From Euryodendron excelsum (taxonomy: Eukaryota > Streptophyta > Magnoliopsida > Ericales > Pentaphylacaceae): a DNA stretch of 64,000 bases. The notes below the pieces were generated by a model. That model did not search any database, was not told where the DNA came from, and was given only the letters and a program-made list of their open reading frames with translations. The position numbers were made by a program, and so were the translations under genes. How positions within the stretch are numbered: position 1 is the first letter of the stretch; each line of letters starts with the position of its first letter. The stretch is from the NCBI GenBank assembly GCA_033060915.1, contig CM065392.1, forward strand, positions 11,912,501 to 11,976,500, given 5' to 3'. This document shows positions 46,501-58,287 of the stretch, piece after piece.

Positions 46501-48962
46501 AACTCTCTCCAACAATCTTCTACCAAAAATATTTCTAAAAACTCTCTTCCCAAAATCTTCCTTCTAGAAACTCCCCTCTAGGATTCCCTTTTAAAAATTT
46601 TCGTTTTCAAAAACACACTTTCCAAAAATCTCTTTCTTTAGAGCCCAAGTCAAGCCCTCGAGCTCATAATTAGGAAACCCTAATTTTCTTTCCAAGAACA
46701 TGGTTTTCAAACTTGCCTTAAAACCTAGGTTTCCAAAACCTCTTGTTTTCACATCCAAACTATACACATTTCCAATACCTATTTTCTACGTCAAAACTAG
46801 TCTTCCCAAATCTAGGGTTTCTAAAACTTCCCCTTTCCAAATCCTTGTCAAATCAAATTTTCCCTTTAGGAAACCAAATCAAATCTTCCCGTCTAGGAAA
46901 CAAAATCAAACCTTCCCTTTTAGAAACAAAATCCAATCCCTTCATAATCCAAATCTTTCCTAGTTTAAATCCTTCCTAATCTTCTACTTTCCTAAATCTT
47001 AAGTTTCCAAAACTTGAACATAACAATCTTTCTTAAACTTCAAAACTCAAAATTCAAATCTCTCATAATTTCCTACCTTCCTAAATTATAAGTTTCCTAA
47101 ACTTCCAAATCTTTCCTTAAACATTAAACTTTCAAATCTTTCTTAATTCAACTCTTTCCTAACTCTACCCCTTTTCAAATCTTAACTTTCCAAAACTAGG
47201 TTTTCCAATCTTTCTTACACTCAAACCTTTCCTAATCTCAAGATTTTCTAAAACTCTAAAACTTTTTAAATCTAGAACTTTTCAAATTTCAAATCTTTCT
47301 AAATTCAAAGCTTTCTAAATTCAAAACTTTCTTAAGTTAAATCTTTTTAAACTTCCTAAATCTTTCTAAAACTCTACACTTTCCTAAAACTTCAAAACCT
47401 TCTCATTCTTAAAACTTTCTTATTTTCAAAACCTTTCCTATTTCAAAACCTTTCTAAATTTCGAATCTTTCTTAATTCAAAAATTTCTTAAGTTGAAACT
47501 TTCTTAATTCAAACCTTTTCTAAATCTTTCCTAATTTAAAATCTTTCTAAAATTCTAAGCTTTCCAAATTCAAAACTTTCTTAACTTGAAACTTTGTAAA
47601 TTCTAGACCTTTCTTAAACTTAACTTTTCCTAATTCAAAACATTTCTAAATTTGACATTTCCCATTTCAAAAACTTTCTTAAAACAAAACTTTCCAATTT
47701 CAAAACTATCCTAAACCTAAAACTTTCCCAAGTTGAGACTTTCCTAATTCCAAAACTTTCCTATTTCGAAAACTTTCCTAAAGCGGAACTTTCCTAATCA
47801 AAAATTTCCTAAGATGAAACTTTTCTAATTTGAACCTTTCCTAATTCAAACATTTCCTAAATCCAATCATTCCTAATCTCCTAAACCTTCCAAGTCGAGT
47901 CAAATCTTTCCTAAGTCTAAGTTTCTTAAACCTCCATCTTTCCAAAATAAGTCTAAATCTTTCTTTCAAGTTCTATCTTTTCAAATCAAAATCCAATCTC
48001 TTCAATTTCAAAATTCTAAATTCCAATTTTCAATCATTTATTCTAAGTTCAAATCAAATCCTTTTTCAAATCAAAATCTCTTTCTTCCAATCCGACATTC
48101 TATCTTCTATTAGACTCTTGTCCGAACTACGACTGACCTGATTCCTCCAAAAGGATACGTAGGCAACCCTCATGGGTGCGGTCACAACTTTTTTCAAATT
48201 TCAAATTCCACCACATTTTCCAAATCTCAAATTCCATAATCTTTTCAAATCTCCAATTTATTTTCAAACTTCCAATTTCAAACTTCTATTTCCAAATCTA
48301 TATTTCTAATTTTTCAAACTTTCAAATTTCAAATCTATCCTTTCAAATCTTTCTTCTAAAATCAAATCAAATTCTTCTATTCCCAAATCTATTTTCAAAT
48401 CAAGTTTTTCTCTTGCACTTGCATATCATGCATCATGTTTTTTCTAAACATTGTTTTCTAAAGTGGATAGGATTGAACATTAGTTAGTTGAAGACTCTCA
48501 TAGGTGAATCGAGGGTAGATTGACATGTAGGTACCGAAAGGGCGGGATAGGGTGATGGCTTAGTGCGTCTTCCTTACACGTAACCAACCTCCGAATCTAG
48601 GATCACTGATTTCAAAGACCAAAAATGGAGTTATTTCTCAAAAAGGGCATAAAATGTTTTCTAAAGGTTGCCAAACAACCTGTTTTCTTAAAAACCCTCT
48701 CTTAAGGAGATATTTTCAAAACCTTTTTCCAAAAACCCTAAGTGTAGTCTTCGGATTATTCTTAGTTTTTAGGTGACCTAACTCACCTTAATCAAGTTAG
48801 GTGGTGACTCCAAATCTTTTCCAAAAGCCCTTTATTTAAATCTATTTTCGATTCAAACCTAGTCGCACTCATTCTTCTAGGAGGGTGAGTTCTAACGAGA
48901 GAGTACAGTGTTTTTCCCGCTTGTGTGTGTATTCCTCGAGTGCGAAAAATCTGGGCACGACA
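43522..48962 (+). mobile_element. Solo LTR C, Ogre family, 5.4 kb, inside Ogre RT
   Basis: TGTAAGCACCCCATTTTTGA to ...AAATCTGGGCACGACA, in orientation opposite to the host Ogre. No internal region is present. It splits RT between the ANIVP and VPKKDGK motifs. U3 has two to three copies of the 81-bp unit (about 43720-43990), a GGCGCC block at about 45306-45345, a TATAAGTA box at 45403 and the low-complexity R-U5 block. It is the longest LTR in the window. Confidence 0.92.
45403..45410 (+). promoter_or_regulatory. LTR TATA box (solo LTR C)
   Basis: TATAAGTA in CCTCTATAAGTACAGAGCC, at the position equivalent to 15643 in solo LTR A; followed by AAAACCCTAG at about 45493. Confidence 0.75.
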
Positions 48963-49485
48963 TCGGGACAATATTAGCCAGCCATTGGGGATACTCTACT
49001 ACTTGTAGGAATCCTACCTAGAGTTGTTTAATCACCTCCACCTTGATCTTCAGGCTCCATTCGAGCTTCAATCTTCTTAGCTTCTGCTTAAAGGGTTTTA
49101 TTTGCGGGTCCAAGGGTATTCTATGTTCCACAATGGATTCATCTAGCCCGGGCATGTCTTGATAGGACCATGCGAAAACATCCAAGTATGCATGCAATAG
49201 TTCCAATAATTCTTTGCGCTGCCATTGATCCAAGCCTATATCGATTCTAAGCTCTTTTGGATCCCCTTGATTTCCCAAATTAACGGTTTCTGTTTCCTCA
49301 ATGTTTGGGGTATTACGATTCTCATGTCTTTCTATTTGTTCTCAAATTTCCTCTAGCACCTCCTCTGAAAAATTTACCTCTTCTTCAATTCTCAGTTGTT
49401 GGTAATCAAACTCGGTGTTCAAGTCATCATTTATCAGGATTGGCATTCTCTGGATTAGCTGAGTAAGATATCGGATGCAAGGGTC
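48963..49485 (-). pseudogene. Ogre RT N-terminal region
   Basis: Minus strand, from the proposed splice acceptor: CIRYLTQLIQRMPILINDDL, ELRIDIGLDQWQRKELLELL, YLDVFAWSYQDMPGLDESIV, EHRIPLDPQIKPFKQKLRRL, then, after an in-frame stop near 49018, GFLQVVEYPQWLANIVP. These are standard Tat-lineage RT entry motifs (FAWSY-DMPGLD...V-H-L). The frame ends at solo LTR C and continues at 43521. Confidence 0.9.
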
Positions 49486-49771
49486 CTTGGCATGAAAAAT
49501 AGTGTGCAATGAATCAAACAAGAAAGGAGTATTTTTTCATTAATAACTTGATTTTAAAAGTTAAGATAAATAAATTAAAAGGACAAAGTTTGTTTATGGT
49601 AAATCAGTTGCTCCGGGATCTCGCTCTAATGAGCTTTGTACCGAAACTTGCGAGCTTTGTACGGATGATGTCTTTGCTGGCCCAATTATGCAACTTTTCG
49701 CTTGACAACATCGCTCGAATGGATCCATCTTGGGTTACTCCAATGTTGGCTGTCATGACGGGCCCTTCTTC
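49486..49771 (-). other. Intron-like spacer between Ogre pro and RT frames
   Basis: The protease frame ends in KKKKKV-stop at 49772, and RT resumes in a different frame at about 49485, just after minus-strand TTTTTCATGCCAAG|GACCC. The spacer is AT-rich with a T-rich tract and several stops. Ogre elements are known to splice out an intron at this point to join gag-pro to RT. The acceptor is inferred; the donor was not pinned down. Confidence 0.5.
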
Positions 49772-50812
49772 TTAGACTTTTTTCTTCTTCTTATTTATTA
49801 TAGATATTCCTTTCCCCATGTCCAACTGCTTGAATTGATCCGAGAGTTCCACGACAGCTTTTCTATCAGCCCTCTTCTTCTGCGCTGCTTCTATTTTCTC
49901 CTTTCTTGTGGGTTCATATCCCAACCCAAAGGTGGATTCAGCTGACGGTATTTCTACGACTTTAGGTCTTTCTTGTAAATATCTCCCTAAGCCTTTGCCC
50001 GGATGAAAACCATTTGCTTTAAAGTATCGCAACATCATTTGAGAGTTCCGCGAATATTTCGGCTCCACTTGATCTTCTTTTTGTACAACAGTGATATATT
50101 CAAACGACTGAAAGCAAGAAGGCAATTCAATGTCAGATGCAACGATGTCAGTTTTGTATACAGCGAACTCCTTTTCAGCGAAAATAGAGATTAGCTTGGA
50201 GCCCACGATGAACTTGACTTTCTGATAGAGGCTAGAAGGAACTGCACCCGCCAAATGAATCCAGGGCCTTCCTAACAGCAAATTGTAGACAGCCGGAATG
50301 TGCAAGACCTAGAACTTAATTGTGAAGGTGACTGGTCCTATCTCAACAGGCATTTCAATTTCCCCCATGGCTTCCCTTTGAGAACCATCAAAAGCATGAA
50401 TGATCATACCACTATTTTTCAAGTAAGTTTGGTCCATTCCCAGCCTTTCTAGGGTAGAATATGGGCACACATTCAAAGCCAACCCATTATCTATCAATAC
50501 TTTGGCTACCATTTTTTCTCTTGTTTTTATAGCGATATGCAGAGCCTGGGTATGGCCTGTCCCATCAGTAGGAATCTCGTCATCGGAGAAGGTAACGATG
50601 TTTGGGGTCATGATAAGGCTCACAATGTTATGTAGGTTATCTGGCGTTAAACTCTCAGGCACGTGGGCATCCTTGAGGATTTTCATCAAAGCCTCCCAGT
50701 GTACTTCAGAAGTGAGCAATAAACCCAACATCGAAATTTGGGCTGGGGCTTTTCTAAGTTGTTCAATGATGTCGTAGTTGACCTTTCCTAAAGTTTTGAT
50801 GAATTCTGACAT
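49772..50812 (-). pseudogene. Ogre protease with G-patch
   Basis: Minus strand, one frame with a single internal TAG (50309-50311). Protease: MVAKVLIDNGLALNVCPYST has active-site D-N-G, IIHAFDGSQREAMGEIEMPV follows, and YNLLLGRPWIHLAGAVPSSL holds the flap-side LLLGRPW block. A glycine-rich G-patch-like motif follows (LRYFKANGFHPGKGLGRYLQ), then a Lys-rich end. The first half (SEFIKTLGKVNYDIIEQLRK) is the usual helical linker before the protease. G-patches downstream of the protease are known in plant Ty3/gypsy elements and in some animal retroviruses. Confidence 0.85.
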
Positions 50813-50827
50813 CTCTTGATCTGTCGA

Positions 50828-51463
50828 TTAGTTGGAGCATTCTCCCTCCTCATCCTTCCCTTTCCTTTTTCTTTCCACTTCAGCAGAGGTGTAGAGGCGC
50901 CCTGACCGAGTCATCCCTCCTATTTCTGCTACGGGCTCTCCAGTGCCCCTTTCAGGTGGGTAATTCCATGGGATGCTACGAAGACTGAGTATTGGTGGTT
51001 GGGTTGCAATAGGAAGAGTTATCCCTTGGCTTATGGGTAAAGGGATTACCACAGGTGAGGGGTTGGTAAGGACGGGTAAGGTGGTAGGTACAATTGGCTT
51101 CTTTGGCAAGGCTAAGGGTAGCTTTGATTGTATAACTCCTTGGATGTTGGTTTGAGGTTCAGGCTTAGCCATAGCAATCACAGGTTCAAGTCTAACCAAT
51201 GGAGTAAGAATAAGGTAATGATAAGGGGGATTAGGTGAGGTTCCTACGGTTAGGTTTATATCAGGTTGGTGAGATTGCATGGTTAGGACGGAGTGGCCTT
51301 GGTATTCGGGCTCCTCTAGGGTATGAGTTGCCTCTTTTGTGATTATGGCAAGTGGATTGCGCATGGTGTCTCTGCTAACATTCCTGCTTTTCAATGGTAT
51401 GTCCTCCTGAAACTTGTGAACCATGGCCTTCACTATTACTGAAGATGTTGGACTAATATTCAT
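50828..51463 (-). pseudogene. Ogre gag-pro linker frame
   Basis: About 211 codons, Pro/Ile/Leu-rich and low in structure, ending IPWNYPPERGTGEPVAEIGG, MTRSGRLYTSAEVERK. The R-I-P-W-x-Y ... G-x-T-R-S-G-R-x-Y motif is typical of the segment just before the protease in Tat-lineage polyproteins. It is separated from the protease frame by an in-frame TAA, with no frameshift. Confidence 0.7.
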
Positions 51464-52891
51464 TACCTATAACACTGAAGACAACAGTTACAAATTAGAG
51501 TTCGGTTCTTGGAGAATTTTATGCAATGCATGCCCTAGGGTGCCCTCTTTAGGAGGGAAACTAATCATAATGTATTGGCCTACTTTTGGAGATAGGGGAT
51601 TTGCCCTGTATGCATATGCCTTACCATTAAGTAGGAACCTTCAGCCATCCACGCATTCATTCATAAAAGTAAAGAACTACATTAAATTTTAGGTTTAAAA
51701 TACAAAAGAATTGAAATACATTTTAATAAGGGGAGGGGGAACATTTTCCTTTGGACTTCCACCTATCTAGTTTTACAAAGGAAAGACCTAAACTACTCTT
51801 GAGTCTTTGGATTGACCTTCCTTGGATTTGATGTCGTGGAGGTCGCTGATAGACCTTGCTGATTGGTTGCCCCTTGTCTTCATGGTAATCCTATCTCCGT
51901 GAGCATAGAGGGATTGGGTCCCCTCTTATGGAATGAATTGAGATGCATGTCATGAGTCCTAAGGGTTACATGGGAACCCTTAGGGTTTGAGTAGGTTTAA
52001 TGCAAGGGAGACTGAACTAGGTGTCACTCTCAATGGGTTGATCATATGCATGAGAATGCGATGACTTTAGTTACTTAGAACTCTTATCTTGACATGGAAT
52101 ATGAACTACATGAACATGGATGCAAAGAGTATAAGGAGAGATAATGCAATAGCAAGATAAACGTGCATGCATGAGCAGTTAGATAGGCATTATAATAGTA
52201 TGAATATGGTCAGTATAACAGCAAGAATAGATGGGTATAAATGAAAGTAAGAGCAGTCGCCCTTTCCTCCGTAGTTTTGAAAATGGTGCTCGTGTCTTAA
52301 ATCCGACAGAGGTTCGGCTATGCATGGTGTCTATATGAGCATGAGGTTGAGGGTTGACTAATGCATCCTAAAAAGGCTCGGTCCCCGAATCTTCAAACCT
52401 AGACCCACTCCCCGAGGTGGTGCCATGATTGGTTGGTGATCCAAGCGGGGGAACTATTAAGAGGCCATAGGCGAAGAAACTGACACAGCATCTTGCCCAC
52501 AACCAATATACCGTTCCCCCTTTCTAACTAGAAAGGTCACATCAGGATAATAATGCAAGTATGCAGAATGCAGGTGCACATGTAGTGTGTGTGTGAGTTT
52601 TAAAAGTGGAGAAAAGAGCTCAACAACTCTCATTCATCCTGTTCATTATATTCATGCATAGCAGTTAATAAAATTTAAACAAAATGTATACCTACAAAAC
52701 AAAGATGTAAGTGTTAGTATGTGGATGACAAACATAATACAAGATAATATGAATAAATGCATGTTTTTTTTTTAAGACAATTTTGAAAATTTGGTTTTGA
52801 AAAGTTAAAGTGAATAGGATTGAACCAGGTTAATTGAAGACTCTACATGGGTGAAGGGTAAAGAGACATGACTACGGCCTAACCCTCTAAG
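51464..52891 (-). other. Ogre leader, gag not recognisable
   Basis: About 1.4 kb between the primer site and the linker frame. I find no capsid motif and no CCHC zinc knuckle. A short minus-strand stretch near 51560-51680 (ECVDGWRFLLNGKAYAYRAN, PLSPKVGQYIMISFPPKEGT) reads like coding sequence of unknown origin. Elsewhere all frames are closed. Confidence 0.5.
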
Positions 52892-52911
52892 AGTCCCCAG
52901 TGGAGTCGCTA
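52892..52911 (-). promoter_or_regulatory. Ogre primer-binding site
   Basis: Minus strand TAGCGACTCCACTGGGGACT lies two bases inside the 5' LTR. A start of TGG would be expected (here TAG, one change). The remainder matches the GCGACTCCACTGGGGA type of primer site that I associate with Ogre elements, reported to use tRNA-Arg. The tRNA assignment is from memory. Confidence 0.7.
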
Positions 52912-52913
52912 GC

Positions 52914-55900
52914 TGTCGCGCCCAGATTTTTTGCACTCGAGGAATACACACACAAGCGGGAAAAATATTATACTCTTTCGTTAGAACTCACCCTCCTAGA
53001 AGAATGAGTGCGACTAAGTTTGAATTGAAAATAGATTTGAATAAAGGGCTTTTAGAAAAGATTTAGAGTCGCCACCTAACTTGATTAAGGTGAGTTAGGT
53101 CACCTAAAAACTAAGAATAATCCGAAGACTACACTTAGGGTTTTCGAAAAACGATTTTGAAAATATCTCCTCAAGAGAGGGTTTTTAAGAAAAATAGGTT
53201 GTTTGACAACTTTTGAAAAACATTTAGCCTTTTTTTAAAAATAACTTCGTTTTTGGTCTTTCGAAAACAGTGATCTAGGTTTGGAGGTTAGTTACGTGTA
53301 GAGAAGACGCACTAAGTCATCACCTTACCCCGCCCTTGCGGTACCTACATGTCAATCTACCCTAGATTCACCTATGAGAGTCTTCAACTAACTAATGTTC
53401 AATCCAGTCCACTTTGAAAAAAAAATGTTTGAAAAGAAACTAACATGATGCATGATATGCGAGTGCAAGAAAAGAGAATTGAAAGATAGATTTGGAAATA
53501 GATTTGAAAAGAAAAATTTGATTTGATTTGAAAAGGAAGAGATAGAAGTTTGAATTTGGAAAGAAGATTTTGGGAATTGAAAATAGAGATTTGGAAATAG
53601 AAATTTGAAATTGGAAATTTGAAAAGATTGTAGAATTTGAAATTTGGACAATGTGGAGACCGCACCTATGAGGGTTGCCTACGTATCCTTTTGGAGGAAT
53701 CAGGTCAGTCGTAGTTCGGACAAAAGTCCGATAGAAAATAGAAAGTTGGATTGGAAAAGAGTTGAAGTTGGAATTCGAATTGGAATTGGGAGAGTAGGGA
53801 AATTTGGACTTTGATTTAACAATTTGAAAAGATTGGTTTTAGGAAACTTAGACTTAGGAAAGAAAGGATTTAGAAAGGACTTGAGATTAAGAAAGATTGG
53901 ACTCGAATGTTGGACTTGCAAGATCGGAGAAAGATTGAAATTAGGAAAGATTCGAATTAGGAAAGTTTTATTTTAGGAAAGTTACGTTTTAGGAAAGTTT
54001 GGAAAAATGAAAGATTTTGAAATAGGAAAGTATTGAATTTAGAAACGTTTTTGAATTAGGAAAAGTTTAGTTTAAGAAAGATTTAGAATTTTGAAAGTTT
54101 CAAGTTAAGAAAGTTTTGAATTTTGAAAGCTTAAAATTTTAGAAAGATTTTAAATTAGGAAAGATTTGAATTTAGAAAGCTTCTAGAATTTTTGAAAGAT
54201 TCAAAGTTTGAGTTTTAGAAAGATTTGAAAATCTAGATTTGGGAGTTTAAGTTTGGAAAGGATGTGGAATTAAGAAAGGTTGGAACGAGGAAAGGTTTAG
54301 ACTTTGAAAGATTTGAAGTTTAGGAAAGTTTAGAACTTAGAAAATTTTAGAGTTTGAAAGTTTCGAATTTACAAAGTTTAGGATTTAGAAAGTTTTAGAG
54401 TTTGAGTTTTAGAAAACCTTGAGATTAGGAAAGGTTTGAGTTTAGGAAAGGATTTGAAAACTTAGATTTAGAAAGTTAAGATTTGGAAAGAGATAGAATT
54501 AGGAAAATGTTGAATTAGGAAAGATGTGGAAGTTGAGTTTTAAAATTTAGGAAAGATTTTTACGTTCAAGTTTTGCAAACTTAAGATTTAAGAAAGTAGC
54601 AGATTAGGAAGGAGTTGAATTAGGAAAGATTTGGATTTCGTTTCAAAAAACGGAGGATAGGATCTAGTTTCCTAAACGGGAGATTAGATTTGACAAGGAT
54701 TTGGAAAGGGAGGCTTTTAGAAACCCTGGATTTGAAAAACTATAGTTTTGACGTAGAAAATAGGTTTTGGAAATATATATAGTTTTGATGTGAAATAAGA
54801 GGTTTTGGAAACCTAAGTTTTAAGGCAAGATTGAAAATCATGTTTTTGGAAAGAAAATTAGGGTTTCCTAATTGTTAGCTCTAAGGCTTGACTTGGGCAT
54901 CAAGAAAAGGGATTTTGGAAAGTGCGTTTTTGGAAACGAGTTTTTGGAAGGAAACCATAGAGAGGAGTTTCTAGAAGAAAGATTTTGGAGAGAAAGTTTT
55001 TGAAAAGATTTTTAGAAGGAGATGGAAAAATTTTTTAAGAAAGTGAATTTTGAGGAGAGTATTTTGGAAAGGAGTTTGAAAAGAGAAGTTTTGGAAAATA
55101 GATTTTTGGAGAGAGTTTTTGAAAACAACTTTGGAAAGAAGAGTTTTTGGAAAGCATATTGAAAAAGAGGGTTTTAGAAAGAGAGACTTTTGAAAGGAGA
55201 GCTTTTTGAAAAGTATAAAAACATCTCACTTTCCTAAAGCGATTCTAACCATAAGAAGGCTAGAACCACTTTAAGAAAGTGGTTTTGAAAACAATAAGGG
55301 TTGAAAATATGGACTATATTGGTCATTTTGAATGTAACACTTTCCTAAAGCAATCCTAGCCATGGAAAGGCTAGAATCACCCTAGGATTGTGATTTTAAA
55401 AACAAATTTTGAAAAAGAAGATTTTGATGCAATTTTGAAAACAAGTTTAATGCAAATTTTGAAAACGAGTTTAAAAACGATGTTTGGAAGATACAAGATC
55501 ATGATATGCACAATGCAAATTTGGGATCGTGAACATACAAGGTTAAGGCTTCATCACATAATCAAGGGGGCCAAACTCACGTGGTCTCCGGTTAGACTAA
55601 AATAAAGCTCCCGACACGGTGACCCTCCAATAGTCTAATCCTACACATGGACCGAAAATCCCCTTGTTTCAAGCAAGCAAAGAAAGGGGGGGGAAAGAGA
55701 TGGGGGATTCAAATAGAGAAAACCCAAGTGGGTTAGGAGAGAGAAGAGAGAGGGGGGAAGTGTGAAAATTTAAATAAGAAGTCTATATTGTGTCTTCTTT
55801 ATTTTGCTTGGCTTTGCACGCCTTGCTTTCTTACTTTTTCTTCGGTCTTCGCTTCAGTCTTTGAAAGCTTTATCTTGGTCTTCAAATCTTCATAGTTACA

Positions 55901-58016
55901 GAACTCCAAGTCTTCAATGGAGGGTTGGAGGCTAGTGTATAAGTGTGTACGGGTGTGTATGAGTGTATAAAAGGCTAGGGTTTGTGTATAGAGGCTAGGG
56001 TTTGGAAAACCTAGAGAAGCTAGGGTTTTGGGAGTGTACGAGCTCTGTATATCGAAATTTAGGGTTTTTAGACTGAGTTTGTGGACCTCCTTCACGCTGG
56101 AAGAGACTCTGTATTTATAGAGGTGGAAGAGACGTTGGAAGAGACTCTGTATTTGCAGTGGCGCTAGGCCAAAAATACTTCTGGCGCCACTAGAAGTGGC
56201 GCCAGGCCAAATATTGGCTTGGCGCCACTACTAGTGATGTTAGCCAATTAGGAAACTATTAAGGTCAGCAAGTAATGCATCTTTGACTAGATTTGGGTGC
56301 CTATACTAGTGATTACCATGCAATTTTTAGTCAAGCTTCACTAGGAGTGACTCCGAAAAGTCTGGGAATGATTTAAGGGATCGGGATTGGCCCAGAAGGC
56401 CAGAAAAAGGGCAGGAACACTTAGAATAATGTCCCGGAGGTATTTGACTTGAAAAATGAAGATAGGATGTGTTGGAAGGATTGACCGGGCCATTAGGGGC
56501 AAAACGGTCAATCGCGCCGGAAAGCTGCCGGGACGGACTCAGAATGTCCCGAAAGAAGACTCAAAATTTTCAAACATTGTTTAGAATGTTCTCAAAGGTT
56601 GTCGGTTTGATAACCAGAGCCGGTGTGGTCGGACAAGGTGACCGGCCGACTAGGGGCGAAACGGTCATTTCGCACCCGGTTTGCCGGGACTGACTCGAAA
56701 TGATCCAAAAAGATAGAGGAAGGTTGAGAATACTATAAGAAGAAATCTCAGGAGGTTACCGGTTTGATACCCAAAGCCGGCGTGGCTAGAAAAAGGCTAC
56801 CGGCCCACCAGAGGCAAAACGGTCATTTTGCACCAAGTTTACAGGAATTGACTCGGAATGATTCGGAAAGATAGAGGAAGGTTGAGAATACTATAAGAAG
56901 CATTCTTGGGAGGTTACCAGTTTGATACCCAGAGCCGGTGTGGTTCTTGGGACGTTCGGATGCCTAGGGGCGAAATGGTTATCTTGACCAGAAAGTCTCA
57001 AAACTAGCCTGAAACTGACTAGAAGGCACCTAATCGTGCGGGATTGCTTTTAAAAAAATCTTGGAAGGTTGGACTTACGGTTCTGAAGATTCAGGTGTGT
57101 TCTCGAGAAACGTGTCGAAAAAGGCCCAAGGGGCAGTTTGGTCATTTTTCACCGAAGTGGGCTAGCAGGCACCGGTGTTGAACTGAGTTTTGAGTATTTT
57201 CGCCACTCTGATGGCGGTCGCGTGATATAGGGGGTTTGTTGGCAATTCCCTATATCGATCTGTTTATGAGTATTTTCGCTACTTTGACGGTTGCGATGTT
57301 TGCGAGTATTTCCGCTACTCTGACGGTTTGCGATCATTCCCGAGACTACCTGATCTTGGGAAGCTGCTAAAGGGACTTAGCGCATGAGAATCAACTTTCT
57401 CGAAAGGCTTGCCTAAATGGACATTTTTGCATTGGCAGGCTAGCAGGCGCCAAAGATGGACCGTTCTACCATCTAAGGGACTTGAGGTCTCGTCTCGGTC
57501 GACAGGTTTAAAGGGACTTACCGTCTCGAAGAGATTTTCTTCAAAAAACGTGCCAGATCGCCTGGAGGAATCAACTGTCTCGAGAGAGGGATTGGAATTG
57601 GAAAGGGGTCTTATCGTCTTCGGAAAGACACGCCTGATTGGAGTAGATTTACCATCTCGAGGAATCAACTGTCTCAAGAGAGGGATTGGAATTGGAAAGG
57701 GGTCTTATCATCTTTAGAAAGACGTGCCTGATTTGAAATTGGAAAGAGGACTTACCGTCTTCGAAAAAACGTGCCTAATTTGGAATAAATTTACCGTCTC
57801 GAGGAATCAACTGCCTCGAGAGAGGGATTGGAATTGAAAAGGATAGTGCCCCTAAGGGCATTTTAGTTATTTCGCCTTTATTTGGGCCTGGTGTGCCCGC
57901 GAAGCGATGGGATTTAGACTTAGAGAGTTGGCTTCGATTGGAATTCGTCCATATTGACTTGAGTACAAGTCTGGACGGAGTGTAGACTGCCGAGCAGTAA
58001 AAAAGGTGTGCTTACA
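52914..58016 (-). repeat. Ogre 5' LTR
   Basis: Plus strand TGTCGCGCCCAGATTTTTTG to ...GGTGTGCTTACA; partner of 31221-36318. TATTTATA at 56112-56119 is the minus-strand TATA box. It contains a perfect 11-bp inverted repeat around AGA (56181-56205, CTGGCGCCACT). It differs from the 3' LTR by a duplicated promoter-proximal segment at 56095-56150. Confidence 0.92.
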
Positions 58017-58021
58017 CATAT
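58017..58021. repeat. Target-site duplication of the Ogre element (right)
   Basis: CATAT, identical to 31216-31220. Confidence 0.93.
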
Positions 58022-58287
58022 GAATCGGGAATTCTCTTGTTCCAAGCATGCAAGAAAAGGGAAAAGAAGATGGGGGATTAAAATAGAAGAAAACCGAAAT
58101 AAGTTAGGAGGAAAGAGATAGAGGGAAAACACATAAACATAAAGAGAAAGGCTACCTTGTTTTATTCTTGTTTTGCTTGCTTTGCTTTGCTTGATCCTTA
58201 AGAGTTTCTAAGTTGCAGTATCTTAAGTCTTCAATGGAGGCTTTGGAGGCTTGTGTATGAGTATATGAAGTGTGCATAGGTGTTAGG
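58017..58287 (-). mobile_element. Outer Ogre-family LTR, piece 3
   Basis: Continues the outer LTR after the Ogre insertion: CATATGAATCGGGAATTC then CATGCAAGAAAAGGG, matching 60650-60695 of solo LTR D. It ends at the TTAGG duplication of solo LTR D. Confidence 0.85.

Larger units (their letters stand above)
31221..58016 (-). mobile_element. Complete-ended giant Ogre/Tat (Ty3/gypsy) retrotransposon with a nested solo LTR
   Basis: LTRs of 5098 and 5103 bp flank an internal region of about 11.1 kb once the nested solo LTR (43522-48962) is removed, giving an original length of about 21.4 kb. Polypurine tract, primer site, protease-G-patch frame, intron-like spacer, RT, double RNase H and integrase are present in minus order. 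Very long LTRs, the second RNase H and the pro/RT intron mark the Ogre branch of the Tat lineage. An extra antisense frame lies between pol and the 3' LTR. I see no gag. The two LTRs differ at about 23 of the first ~430 aligned bases, younger than the Tekay element. It is inserted in the outer LTR with a perfect 5-bp duplication. Confidence 0.92.
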
